From: Pollutibacter soli
GTDB taxonomy: Bacteria > Bacteroidota > Bacteroidia > Chitinophagales > Chitinophagaceae
Assembly (NCBI GenBank): GCA_029269725.1
Contig: JARJHS010000002.1
Coordinates: forward strand, 868,001 to 932,000
Length of the DNA: 64,000 nt
Direction: 5' to 3'
This document shows positions 26,772 to 34,483 of this stretch, one piece after another. The stretch's first letter is position 1. Each line of letters begins with the position of its first letter. Under the pieces are notes generated by a model. The model did no database searches. It had not been told where the DNA came from and saw only the letters and a program-made list of their open reading frames with translations. The translations under genes and the position numbers were made by a program.

Positions 26772-28025
26772 ATGAAACAGATTAGTGTAGATGTGCTTGT
26801 CATTGGTGCTGGTCCTTCCGGAACCGTTGCTGCGTCTATCATCAACAAGGCAGGATTTTCCGTTGCCGTTGTTGAGAAAATGAAATTTCCACGATTCGTT
26901 ATAGGTGAAAGTCTTTTGCCAAAATGTATGGAAGCTTTGGATGAAGCAGGATTTCTTGACGCTGTTAAATCAAAAGGTTTCCAGCAAAAATTCGGGGCAA
27001 AGTTTGTGAAGAATGGAAAGATCTGCGATTATTTCTTTGCTGACCAGTACACCCCTGGATGGAACTGGACATGGCAGGTACCTCGCGCCGAGTTTGATAA
27101 GACGCTTGCAGATGAATGCGAAAAAATGGGAATACCAGTGTCTTACGAAACCACGGTAACGGGTATACGTTTTTTCGATGATGAAAGTTCTGTTACAACG
27201 GTCCAGTATACCGATGGCTCGACAGCAGAGATCACCGCCAGGTTTATTGTTGATGGCAGTGGATATGGTCGCGTCATCCCTCGTCTGTTCAATCTTGATC
27301 GTCCTTCCACGTTGCCTCCAAGAAAAGCATTGTTTGCACACACCGTCGACAAGAAAAGATCAATGTCCGATGAACCTAACCGAATCACCATCGTAACACA
27401 TAAACCAGGTGTTTGGGTTTGGGTGATTCCATTTTCCACGGGCATTACTTCATTGGGATTTGTCGGAACTCCGGATTTCTTCAAAACATTCGATGGAAAT
27501 GATGAGCAGGTGTATCGTGCATTAATTGAATCAGAACCTTACCTCGCTGAACGATTCAGGGATGTGGAACTGGTTTTTTCACCACGCGTACTGGAATCAT
27601 GGTCTTCTACAACGGACAAATTTTATGGAAACGGATTCGTGCTGACAGGGAATGTTACCGAATTCCTTGATCCCATTTTTTCGTCCGGTGTTACCCTCGC
27701 AACTATTTCAAGCCAGAATGCTGCGCACCTGGTGATTAAAAAACTGAAAGGCGAAAATGTGAACTGGGAAAAAGAATATATGGAACCCGTCATGCAGGGG
27801 GTTAATACTTTCCGTTCCTATGTTACTTCCTGGTATGATGGAACACTGGACACTATTTTCTTTGCCGAAAAGCAGGTGCCCGAGATAAAAAATATGATCT
27901 GTTCTGTTTTGGCCGGATATGTGTGGGATACTACCAATCCTTATGTTAAAAACCATATCCAGGCATTACAGGTACTTGCGCGCAAAATTGAGTACAGGGA
28001 TATGATGGAGAAAAAAACATCCTAA
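26772..28025 (+). CDS. Flavin-dependent halogenase-like enzyme
   Basis: A 417-residue FAD enzyme with three signatures of flavin-dependent halogenases: GAGPSG (12-17), W215-V-W-V-I-P220 matching WxWxIP, and F298-L-D-P301-I-F-S304-S-G306 matching FxxPxxSxG. Lys73 in GFQQKFGAKF sits where phenol halogenases carry their catalytic Lys. Some flexirubins are chlorinated on the ring, so a halogenase belongs in such a cluster. A related monooxygenase or geranylgeranyl-reductase-like enzyme is the alternative. It lies 30 bases after the methyltransferase gene, so both are likely ring-decorating enzymes. Confidence 0.85.
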   Translation: MKQISVDVLVIGAGPSGTVAASIINKAGFSVAVVEKMKFPRFVIGESLLPKCMEALDEAGFLDAVKSKGFQQKFGAKFVKNGKICDYFFADQYTPGWNWTWQVPRAEFDKTLADECEKMGIPVSYETTVTGIRFFDDESSVTTVQYTDGSTAEITARFIVDGSGYGRVIPRLFNLDRPSTLPPRKALFAHTVDKKRSMSDEPNRITIVTHKPGVWVWVIPFSTGITSLGFVGTPDFFKTFDGNDEQVYRALIESEPYLAERFRDVELVFSPRVLESWSSTTDKFYGNGFVLTGNVTEFLDPIFSSGVTLATISSQNAAHLVIKKLKGENVNWEKEYMEPVMQGVNTFRSYVTSWYDGTLDTIFFAEKQVPEIKNMICSVLAGYVWDTTNPYVKNHIQALQVLARKIEYRDMMEKKTS

Positions 28026-28038
28026 AGAAATTAATAGG

Positions 28039-28653
28039 TTGTCAAGCGATCTTTATATCAATGCCAGTGTTACTGTCAAAAACGGGATAGTAATGCGTAA
28101 CGGTGAGTTGTATTTTAAAGCAGGTTCGGAAGATCCCTCTTCTATCCTTGCAGAAATTTATGAACATCTTCTGCCGGCCTATCCTAAATTTTATAAGATG
28201 GATCAGCTTTCAAAGCTGGGTTGGCTGGCGACTGAGATTCTGCTCGGGCCGGAGTTCAGGTACAAAAATTATCCTGCAGACAAAGTAGGTATCGTACTTT
28301 CCAATGCCAATGCGAGCCTGGATACTGATATCCGGTATTACGATACCGTAAAAGATATTGCGAGCCCGGCTTTGTTCGTTTATACTTTACCCAATATTGT
28401 CGCTGGCGAAATCAGCATCAGGCATCGCTTGAAAGGAGAAAATGCCTTTTTTATTTTCGATCATTTCAATGCCGGTTTTATTCAACAATATGTCAGCGGC
28501 CTGCTGAATAATGATAACTTGCAGGCTTGTATTTGCGGATGGGTGGAAACCCTTGGTAAACAGCTGGACGCGGCTTTATTTCTGGTGGAGAAAACACCGA
28601 ATGCTGGCGCGGTAGGTTTTACACCAGCTATTATGAATCAAATTTATCAGTAA
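28039..28653 (+). CDS. Half-length ketosynthase-like protein
   Basis: A 204-residue protein that looks like the N-terminal half of a ketosynthase fold: SPALFVYTLPNIVAGEI matches the strand and helix before the active site, but the expected Cys region reads FFIFDHFNAGF and the His-bearing C-terminal half is absent. It is therefore non-catalytic. The start is taken as TTG 28039, with ATG 28093 as the alternative. It ends four bases before ACP 3 and so heads cassette B. A structural or docking role beside the KS-CLF pair is a guess. No relic of the missing half is seen downstream, so it is unlikely to be a fresh pseudogene. Confidence 0.72.
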   Translation: MSSDLYINASVTVKNGIVMRNGELYFKAGSEDPSSILAEIYEHLLPAYPKFYKMDQLSKLGWLATEILLGPEFRYKNYPADKVGIVLSNANASLDTDIRYYDTVKDIASPALFVYTLPNIVAGEISIRHRLKGENAFFIFDHFNAGFIQQYVSGLLNNDNLQACICGWVETLGKQLDAALFLVEKTPNAGAVGFTPAIMNQIYQ

Positions 28654-28657
28654 GGAG

Positions 28658-28921
28658 ATGGAGAAATTAATGTCGGATCTGAAAAAGCAGATCATAGAGC
28701 AGTTGAACCTGCAGGATGTAAAACCCGAAGATATCGGAGATGACCAGCCACTGTTCGTAGAAGGACTTGGATTGGATTCTATCGATGCGCTTGAATTGAT
28801 TGTGTTGCTACAGCAACATTATAAGATCAAGATTTCAAATGCTGAAGACGGACCAAAAGTATTCCGCTCTGTGCGTACTATGGCTGAATACATCACCACT
28901 CACCAGCCCAGTAATGCCTGA
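28658..28921 (+). CDS. Acyl carrier protein 3
   Basis: An 87-residue ACP with Ser41 in GLGLDSIDALEL. It is the paralogue of ACP 1 (4224). ATG 28658 is used; ATG 28670 would give 83 residues. Its TGA overlaps the ketosynthase ATG by one base. Confidence 0.94.
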   Translation: MEKLMSDLKKQIIEQLNLQDVKPEDIGDDQPLFVEGLGLDSIDALELIVLLQQHYKIKISNAEDGPKVFRSVRTMAEYITTHQPSNA

Positions 28922-30123
28922 TGAATAGCGCACCTGTTTTTATTGCTTCTACAGGTACCATTTCATCCATTGGAAAGGATACAGAAACCTCTCTGCAATC
29001 CCTCGAAAACGGAGTTGCAGGAATGGATACCATGCACTGGCTCGAAAGTTCGCATAAAGGAAAGCTGCCCGTCGCTGAAGTCAAATTTTCCAATGCGGAA
29101 CTCGCATCGATCTGCGGATTGAACGAACATATCCCACGCACCGCACTCTTGTCTGCAATTGCCGCTAAAGAAGCGGTTGATAAATCCGGAATTGATCTGA
29201 AATCCGGTTTGCGCATCGGTTTTATTTCTGCGAACACGGTTGGAGGAATGGATAAAACGGAAAACTTTTTTAAACCATTTCTCGCTGACCATTCAAAAGG
29301 ACATCTGCGCAATGTAGTGCATCATGAATGCGGGTCAGTTACAGAAATCGTAGCAGATCTTTTAGGTGTGAAAGATTTTATCAGCACAATCAGTACCGCC
29401 TGCTCCTCTTCTGCAAACGCGATCTTTTTCGGAGCAAGACTGATCAAACAAAATAGATTGGATGTAGTGATTGCTGGTGGTGCTGATGCGCTCACGCGAT
29501 TTACACTGAATGGTTTCAATACACTGATGATCCTGGATGATAAGTTTTGCAGGCCCTTTGATGAAAACAGGAAAGGTCTGAACCTGGGGGAAGGTGCGGG
29601 TTATGTAGTAATGGTGTCAGAAAAAATCGCAAATACATTAAAAACAAAACCAACGATCAGTCTGAGCGGGTATGCAAATGCAAATGATGCTTATCACCAG
29701 ACGGCTTCGTCACCGGATGGCGCGGGTTCTTATTTTGCAATGAAATTCGCGCTTGAAATGAGCAGATTAAAGCCAGCCGATATCAGTTATATAAACCTTC
29801 ATGGCACCGGTACGCAGAATAACGACATCGCGGAAGGAACAGCTGTAAAAAGATTGTTTGATCCTGTTTTTCCTCCGATGAGTTCCACAAAATCATTTAC
29901 TGGCCATACCCTCGGTGCAAGCGGTGGCATCGAAGCCGTTTTCTCTGTACTGGCACTCCAGAACGATTTGATATTTCCCAATCTTCGGTTTGAAACAGCC
30001 ATTACAGGACTTCCCTTCAAACCTGTTACAGAATTGTTGAAGGGAAAAGGTTTGAAACATGTAATGTCAAATTCTTTTGGCTTCGGAGGCAATTGTTCTT
30101 CACTCGTTTTTTCAAAAAGCTGA
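28921..30123 (+). CDS. Beta-ketoacyl-ACP synthase (KAS I/II type), cassette B
   Basis: A 400-residue condensing enzyme with Cys161 (STACSSSANA), His294 (NLHGTGTQ) and His329 (TGHTLGASGG). It is the closest relative in the window of the enzyme at 4489: both carry TVGGM, CSSSANAI, GFN and the HGTGTxNND block, and both end with SFGFGGNC. It is flanked by ACP 3 and a second chain-length-factor-like gene, so the whole three-gene set is duplicated. Two KS-CLF pairs may make two different chains, for example the polyene acid and the resorcinol side chains. Confidence 0.95.
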   Translation: MNSAPVFIASTGTISSIGKDTETSLQSLENGVAGMDTMHWLESSHKGKLPVAEVKFSNAELASICGLNEHIPRTALLSAIAAKEAVDKSGIDLKSGLRIGFISANTVGGMDKTENFFKPFLADHSKGHLRNVVHHECGSVTEIVADLLGVKDFISTISTACSSSANAIFFGARLIKQNRLDVVIAGGADALTRFTLNGFNTLMILDDKFCRPFDENRKGLNLGEGAGYVVMVSEKIANTLKTKPTISLSGYANANDAYHQTASSPDGAGSYFAMKFALEMSRLKPADISYINLHGTGTQNNDIAEGTAVKRLFDPVFPPMSSTKSFTGHTLGASGGIEAVFSVLALQNDLIFPNLRFETAITGLPFKPVTELLKGKGLKHVMSNSFGFGGNCSSLVFSKS

Positions 30124-30124
30124 T

Positions 30125-31156
30125 ATGAAACTGTACATACATTCATCATCGGCAATTTCACCTCAGCCTGGTTTTACGGACGAGGGCTTTCCGGCACAAA
30201 TCCGTAAACCGGAATCCAACAGGTTTGATGTTGTCGAACCGGAATACAGGGAATGGATAGATCCGAAACTGATCCGAAGAATGAGCAGGATCATAAGAAT
30301 GGGGGTGGCAGCAGCAAAGAAAAGTCTGCAAACAGCTAAACTTGAAATGCCTGACGCAATCATCACCGGTACTGCATATGGATGTCTTGAGGATACGGGC
30401 GTGTTTATACAGCGGATGGTGGAGCAAGGTGAGGAAATGTTATCGCCAACTGCTTTTATACAATCCACGCATAATACAGTCGCTGCGCAGATCGCTTTGT
30501 TATTGAAATGCCATAATTACAATAACACCTTTGTTCATCGTGCTTTTTCATTTGAATCAGCACTACTCGATGCAGCCTTGCTACTGGAAGAAAATCCCCG
30601 GCAGAAAATACTTGTTGGTGCTGCTGATGAAATCACCAGTTACAGCTACGACATTCTTTCGCGCTTCGATATATACAAGAAAAATGAAGAAGTGGGCGAT
30701 AAGCTGATCGGTTCCGGAACGACAGGAACGATTGCAGGTGAAGGCTCCGCTTTCTTTGTGATTTCAGGAGAAAAAAATGATCAGTCAATTTCATGCATAG
30801 ATGATTTCGCTTCGTTGTACAAACCTGTTGATGCTGGTGAGACGGAAAAATTTATCATAGATTTTTTAAAATCTTCGGATACAGATATAAAAAACGTTGA
30901 CCTTATTTTGTCAGGACACAATGGCGACAACAAAGGCGATGCAATTTATGATGCTCTTCAGGAGAAATTGTTCGGAGGAATTCCTATGCGGACTTTCAAG
31001 AACTATTGCGGTGAATATCCTACAGCGATTTCATTTGCACTTTGGTACGCTTCATTGCTGATATCAGAAAATGCTAAAGGCTCACCAAAGAAAATTCTCA
31101 TCTGGAATCATTATAAAGGCACGCATCATTCATTAATCCTTCTCAGTGCATGCTGA
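30125..31156 (+). CDS. Ketosynthase-like chain length factor, cassette B
   Basis: A 343-residue paralogue of the protein at 5685, with the same losses: FVHRAFSFESALL at the Cys position, LSGHNGDN at the first His and CGEYPTAISFALW at the second. ATG 30125 follows the KS stop by one base and gives MKLYIHSSSAISPQ, mirroring the cassette A protein. It probably forms the inactive subunit of a KS heterodimer and sets chain length. Confidence 0.88.
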   Translation: MKLYIHSSSAISPQPGFTDEGFPAQIRKPESNRFDVVEPEYREWIDPKLIRRMSRIIRMGVAAAKKSLQTAKLEMPDAIITGTAYGCLEDTGVFIQRMVEQGEEMLSPTAFIQSTHNTVAAQIALLLKCHNYNNTFVHRAFSFESALLDAALLLEENPRQKILVGAADEITSYSYDILSRFDIYKKNEEVGDKLIGSGTTGTIAGEGSAFFVISGEKNDQSISCIDDFASLYKPVDAGETEKFIIDFLKSSDTDIKNVDLILSGHNGDNKGDAIYDALQEKLFGGIPMRTFKNYCGEYPTAISFALWYASLLISENAKGSPKKILIWNHYKGTHHSLILLSAC

Positions 31157-31923
31157 AGTTTCGCAATACCACTATTCTTTTTACAGTTATTATAGCTGTG
31201 CTTTTGCTGGCTAAAATATTGTTGGCATGGCCGGTATGGCCTATCGGTATTGCTGCACTCATTTATCTTACGGTTCTTTTTTTTGGGAGTTATCGCATCG
31301 ACTCACAATTTTATCTGCCGGTGGTTTGTTCTGCAAAAACAAACGATAAAAAAATTGCCATCAGTTTTGATGATGGCCCCGATGAACACTATACACCAAG
31401 GATACTTAGTACACTGAAAGAATTTCATTTTCCCGCTATATTTTTTTGCATCGGTAAAAAGATAGGAGGGAGAGAAAAAATACTCAAAGCAATTACTGAT
31501 GCCGGGCACCTGGTTGGCAATCACAGCTTTTCGCACGATTTCTGGTTTTCAATGAAATCTGCGGAAAACATGAATCTGGATCTCTCTGCTGCAGATGATG
31601 AGATAAAAAAGATAATAGGGGTGCAACCAAAACTATTTCGTCCGCCATATGGTGTAACGAATCCGAATATCCGAAAAGCGGTTGAATATGGACGTTATAC
31701 CGCAGTTGGATGGAGCATCCGGTCCATGGATACTGTAATAAACGATCGAAATAAATTGCTCAGCAAACTGAAGTCATCACTTCGCCCGGGAGCTGTAATT
31801 CTGTTTCATGATACGAGCCTGACAATGGCAGAAATTCTTCCGGAATTTTTCCAGGAAATAAAAAACCGCGGATACGAAGTAGTCAGGATCGATCAGCTTC
31901 TTAATCTGAAACCTTATGCGTAA
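31150..31923 (+). CDS. Polysaccharide deacetylase family protein (NodB domain)
   Basis: A 257-residue protein with two N-terminal membrane segments (residues ~5-25 and ~27-48) and a NodB homology domain: SFDDGP (72-77, metal and base Asp), NHSFSH (His125 and His129) and RPPYG. The family removes acetyl groups from GlcNAc polymers in the envelope, in a metal-dependent way. It overlaps the CLF gene by 7 bases and the next gene by 8, so it is part of the operon. Such a deacetylase recurs in flexirubin clusters; its role there is not known to me. Confidence 0.9.
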   Translation: MLKFRNTTILFTVIIAVLLLAKILLAWPVWPIGIAALIYLTVLFFGSYRIDSQFYLPVVCSAKTNDKKIAISFDDGPDEHYTPRILSTLKEFHFPAIFFCIGKKIGGREKILKAITDAGHLVGNHSFSHDFWFSMKSAENMNLDLSAADDEIKKIIGVQPKLFRPPYGVTNPNIRKAVEYGRYTAVGWSIRSMDTVINDRNKLLSKLKSSLRPGAVILFHDTSLTMAEILPEFFQEIKNRGYEVVRIDQLLNLKPYA

Positions 31924-32551
31924 CATAATTGTAACTACAACTTTTTGTTTTTTCTCCACCGTACTGTATGCGCAGTATTCTGGTTACACTGCTGTGCCGG
32001 ATCCGGCAGCATTTAAAGAGCAATTCAGTTCGAACTCAAAAAAAACCGAAAGCATCCAGAGTGATTTTACACAGGAGAAAACCTTAAGCCTGCTGAGCGA
32101 AAAAATCAATTCAAAAGGTAAGTTCTGGTTTAAGCGGGAAAATAAAGTGAGAATGGAATACCAGCAACCATTTCAATACCTGTTGGTAATGAATCAGGGT
32201 GAAATACTGATCAAAGATGGAGTGAAGGAAACAAAGGTATCTTCTTCGTCAGGGAAATTAATTCAGCAGGTAAACAGGATTACCGTGGATTGTGTTCAGG
32301 GTACAGTGTTTTCGAATCCGGATTTTATTACAAAGGTTTTCGAAAATAAATCCGGTTGGCTGGTGGAAATGACACCCGTGGCAAAGAATATGAAAGAGCT
32401 TTTCAAAAACATTGTGGTGATCATTGATAAATCGGATTATGCAGTGCAGACGGTTGAAATGAATGAACTTCGTGGGGATCAGACAAAAATTCGTTTTCTA
32501 AATAAACAACTGAATGCAAAAATTCCTGATCATCTTTTTGCTGTCAGGTAG
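31916..32551 (+). CDS. LolA-like outer-membrane lipoprotein carrier
   Basis: A 211-residue periplasmic protein with a signal peptide (cleavage near YAQ, residue ~20) and the LolA pattern: SIQSDFTQEKTLSLL early, then KFWFKRENKVRMEYQQP and LVMNQGEILIKDG. LolA-like proteins in aryl-polyene clusters are thought to shuttle the lipid-like pigment across the periplasm. The next gene starts 38 bases before its stop. Confidence 0.88.
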   Translation: MRNIIVTTTFCFFSTVLYAQYSGYTAVPDPAAFKEQFSSNSKKTESIQSDFTQEKTLSLLSEKINSKGKFWFKRENKVRMEYQQPFQYLLVMNQGEILIKDGVKETKVSSSSGKLIQQVNRITVDCVQGTVFSNPDFITKVFENKSGWLVEMTPVAKNMKELFKNIVVIIDKSDYAVQTVEMNELRGDQTKIRFLNKQLNAKIPDHLFAVR

Positions 32552-33158
32552 CATTTTTGCTTTCCCTTCCTGCAGAACGCCATTTCAGCATCTTTCTGCA
32601 ACGGCTGATTCTTCATTTACTGCGCTCGAAGAATTTCGGCCCGCGTTTGGTGTTGGATTTTACAAAACAGAAGTGGATGTTACAGGCCGACACCTGAGTG
32701 GAATACTTGTGATCAAAAAAATGCCGGACAGCAGTATGCGTGTGGTGTTTACCAATGAAGCGGGTCCTGTGTATTTTGATTTTTCCTGGACGGCAGTGGG
32801 TGAGTTTATAGTGGAGTCAATCATGGCTCAGTTGAACAAAAAATCAGTGATTAAAACACTGAAAAAGGATTTTGAATTAATATTGATGAACCGGCTCGTA
32901 CAAGGGAAGTATGAGATTAGAGAGAGTGAAACACAACGCTGGTTTATTTTTAGCAGACCAAAAGGATATGATGTTTATCTCACAAATAAATCGTCGACAA
33001 CACTTGAGTTGATGAAGCGCATGGGTAAACGAAAACCGGTTGTGAAAGCGACAATGGTTCCCGATGTTGATGGAATTCCATCTTCATTTACAATAGAACA
33101 TCAGCAGTTCCAGTTCAAAATACAGCTCAATAAAATGAAGCGAGATGTTATTGAATGA
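32514..33158 (+). CDS. LolB-like lipoprotein of the pigment cluster
   Basis: A 214-residue protein with an N-terminal hydrophobic stretch ending in FAFPSC, a plausible but not canonical lipobox (Cys20). The mature region has beta-strand character and the VFTNEAGPVYFDF type of strand seen in LolB or DUF3261-type lipoproteins of aryl-polyene clusters. It begins inside the LolA-like gene (38-base overlap), which suggests the two act as a pair. I cannot tell outer from inner membrane. Confidence 0.78.
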   Translation: MQKFLIIFLLSGSIFAFPSCRTPFQHLSATADSSFTALEEFRPAFGVGFYKTEVDVTGRHLSGILVIKKMPDSSMRVVFTNEAGPVYFDFSWTAVGEFIVESIMAQLNKKSVIKTLKKDFELILMNRLVQGKYEIRESETQRWFIFSRPKGYDVYLTNKSSTTLELMKRMGKRKPVVKATMVPDVDGIPSSFTIEHQQFQFKIQLNKMKRDVIE

Positions 33159-33513
33159 TTTTTACCGGATAAAAACACATACGGTTGAATCTGAAAAGAT
33201 CAATGCAGAAATAATTTTTGACAAAGATCATGCGATTTTCAAAGGTCATTTCCCCGGGCAGCCCGTGGTTCCGGGAGTTTGCATGCTGATGCTGGTAAAA
33301 GAAATCATAACTGAGCTTCACAACCGATCATTCTTATTCAATGACATTCCTCAGATGAAGTTTCTTTCCATGATTAATCCCAATCAACATCCGGAAGTTG
33401 ATGTACAAATACAACTGAAAAAAACTGAAGAAGGCAAAACGATTGTCGATGCAATGCTGAAAAAAGAAGAGGTTGTTTTTTTTAAAATGAAAGCCCGGAT
33501 AGCAGATTCATGA
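33145..33513 (+). CDS. FabZ/FabA-type hotdog 3-hydroxyacyl-ACP dehydratase
   Basis: A 122-residue hotdog protein with FKGHFPGQPVVPGVCMLML (residues ~32-50), including the catalytic His of FabZ-type dehydratases. It is shorter than FabZ at the C-terminus, as are dehydratase-like members of aryl-polyene clusters. It overlaps the LolB-like gene by 14 bases and is the last gene of the pigment cluster. Together with 22910 it gives two dehydratase-like activities. Confidence 0.87.
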   Translation: MLLNDFYRIKTHTVESEKINAEIIFDKDHAIFKGHFPGQPVVPGVCMLMLVKEIITELHNRSFLFNDIPQMKFLSMINPNQHPEVDVQIQLKKTEEGKTIVDAMLKKEEVVFFKMKARIADS

Positions 33514-33781
33514 TATGTTTAGCATGAATGGTGATTTGCAGAACAGGATCGATTTCCATTTACTCCGAAAAATGTATTTCCTACCTATGTGCCTATGATA
33601 TCTATCTGACCTATGTGATTTAATAAAAAACTGTAATTGCGGAGAAATTTGAACCACATAGTTCACATAAGGAAAACATAGTCACATAGGTGAATATTCA
33701 GTCTCCTGCTGTAATTATAGAACTTTGAGATACCAACAAACTTCCGGGAGTAATAAACGTCCATTCGTTATTAACAAGACA
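33514..33781. other. Gap between convergent genes with an inverted repeat
   Basis: No gene is visible. The main content is the long inverted repeat at 33584-33690; the rest is unremarkable AT-rich sequence. Confidence 0.6.
33584..33690. repeat. Imperfect long inverted repeat (CCTATGTG arms)
   Basis: The left arm 33584-33620 and right arm 33653-33690 are inverted copies built from CCTATGTG/CACATAGG and CTATG/CATAG words, separated by about 32 bases. It lies between convergent genes and could end transcription from both sides, or be a small non-coding mobile repeat. Confidence 0.65.
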
Positions 33782-34333
33782 CTAGTTCAGTGAAGGATCA
33801 ACCGGGAAATTGATCATCATTTCATATTCTCCGCCCAGATTTCTCAGCGAATCTTTCCAGATTTCATCAAGTTTCCGATGAAATACAAGATTGCGGTGCG
33901 CGGGTAGTACCAGCCAGCTTTTTTCTTTCAGTTCTGTTTCCAGCTGCCCGCCCGTCCATCCCGAGTAGCCGATATAAAAACGGATCTTGTTCCTGTCTAT
34001 CTTTTCTGCCCGGATCATTTCGATAGCCTTTTCAAAATTGCCGCCCCAGAAAACACCCTCAGCCACTTCAAATCCATCAGGGATCAGTTCCGGGTATTGA
34101 TGCAGAAAATGTATCGTGTCTTTTTGAACCGGTCCGCCATAATGTACAGGAATATCGATTCCGACCAATTCCGGTATAAGTTCATCCAGCGTGTGCTGAT
34201 AGTTTCTGTTCAACACGAAGCCAAAACTGCCTTCTTCCTGGTGCTCGCAAAGCAGCACGACAGTCCTGCTGAAATTGGGATCTTTCAGAAATGGTTCGGC
34301 TATCAGTAAAGTTCCGGCAGAAGGTGACGTCAT
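33782..34333 (-). CDS. AlgH/YqgE family protein (UPF0301)
   Basis: A 183-residue protein with the family blocks AGTLLIAEPFLKDPNFSRTV near the N-terminus, GSFGFVLNR, YGGPVQKDTI and YSGWTGGQLE. The molecular function is not established; the family was first tied to alginate regulation in Pseudomonas and is very widespread. It is transcribed away from the histidine kinase gene at 34484 and converges on the pigment cluster. Confidence 0.93.
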   Translation of the reverse strand: MTSPSAGTLLIAEPFLKDPNFSRTVVLLCEHQEEGSFGFVLNRNYQHTLDELIPELVGIDIPVHYGGPVQKDTIHFLHQYPELIPDGFEVAEGVFWGGNFEKAIEMIRAEKIDRNKIRFYIGYSGWTGGQLETELKEKSWLVLPAHRNLVFHRKLDEIWKDSLRNLGGEYEMMINFPVDPSLN

Positions 34334-34380
34334 TATTTCTAAGATAATGGATAATCCGTTAATTTACAAGCAATCTTAGG

Positions 34381-34415
34381 CGTTAAGCGTCGGACGTTTA
34401 ACGTTTAACGTTTTC
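34381..34415. repeat. 7-base-period array (CGTTTAA type)
   Basis: Five heptads in register: CGTTAAG, CGTCGGA, CGTTTAA, CGTTTAA, CGTTTTC. It lies in the divergent gap between the AlgH-like and histidine kinase genes. Confidence 0.8.
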
Positions 34416-34469
34416 CTAAACCTAAGTTAAATAGAAATTTTCCGGGAATAAAGCTGAGTGCGTCCCCGT

Positions 34470-34477
34470 TATTTTGC
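34470..34477 (+). promoter_or_regulatory. Possible -7 box before the histidine kinase gene
   Basis: TATTTTGC, 6 bases before ATG 34484, resembles the Bacteroidota -7 element with one base less spacing. No clear -33 TTTG is present, so this is weak. Confidence 0.28.
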
Positions 34478-34483
34478 AGGCCG

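Noticed and set aside
28039-28653. Frameshifted or truncated ketosynthase pseudogene
   Set aside because: No remainder of the C-terminal half is found in any frame downstream, where an intact ACP gene starts four bases later.
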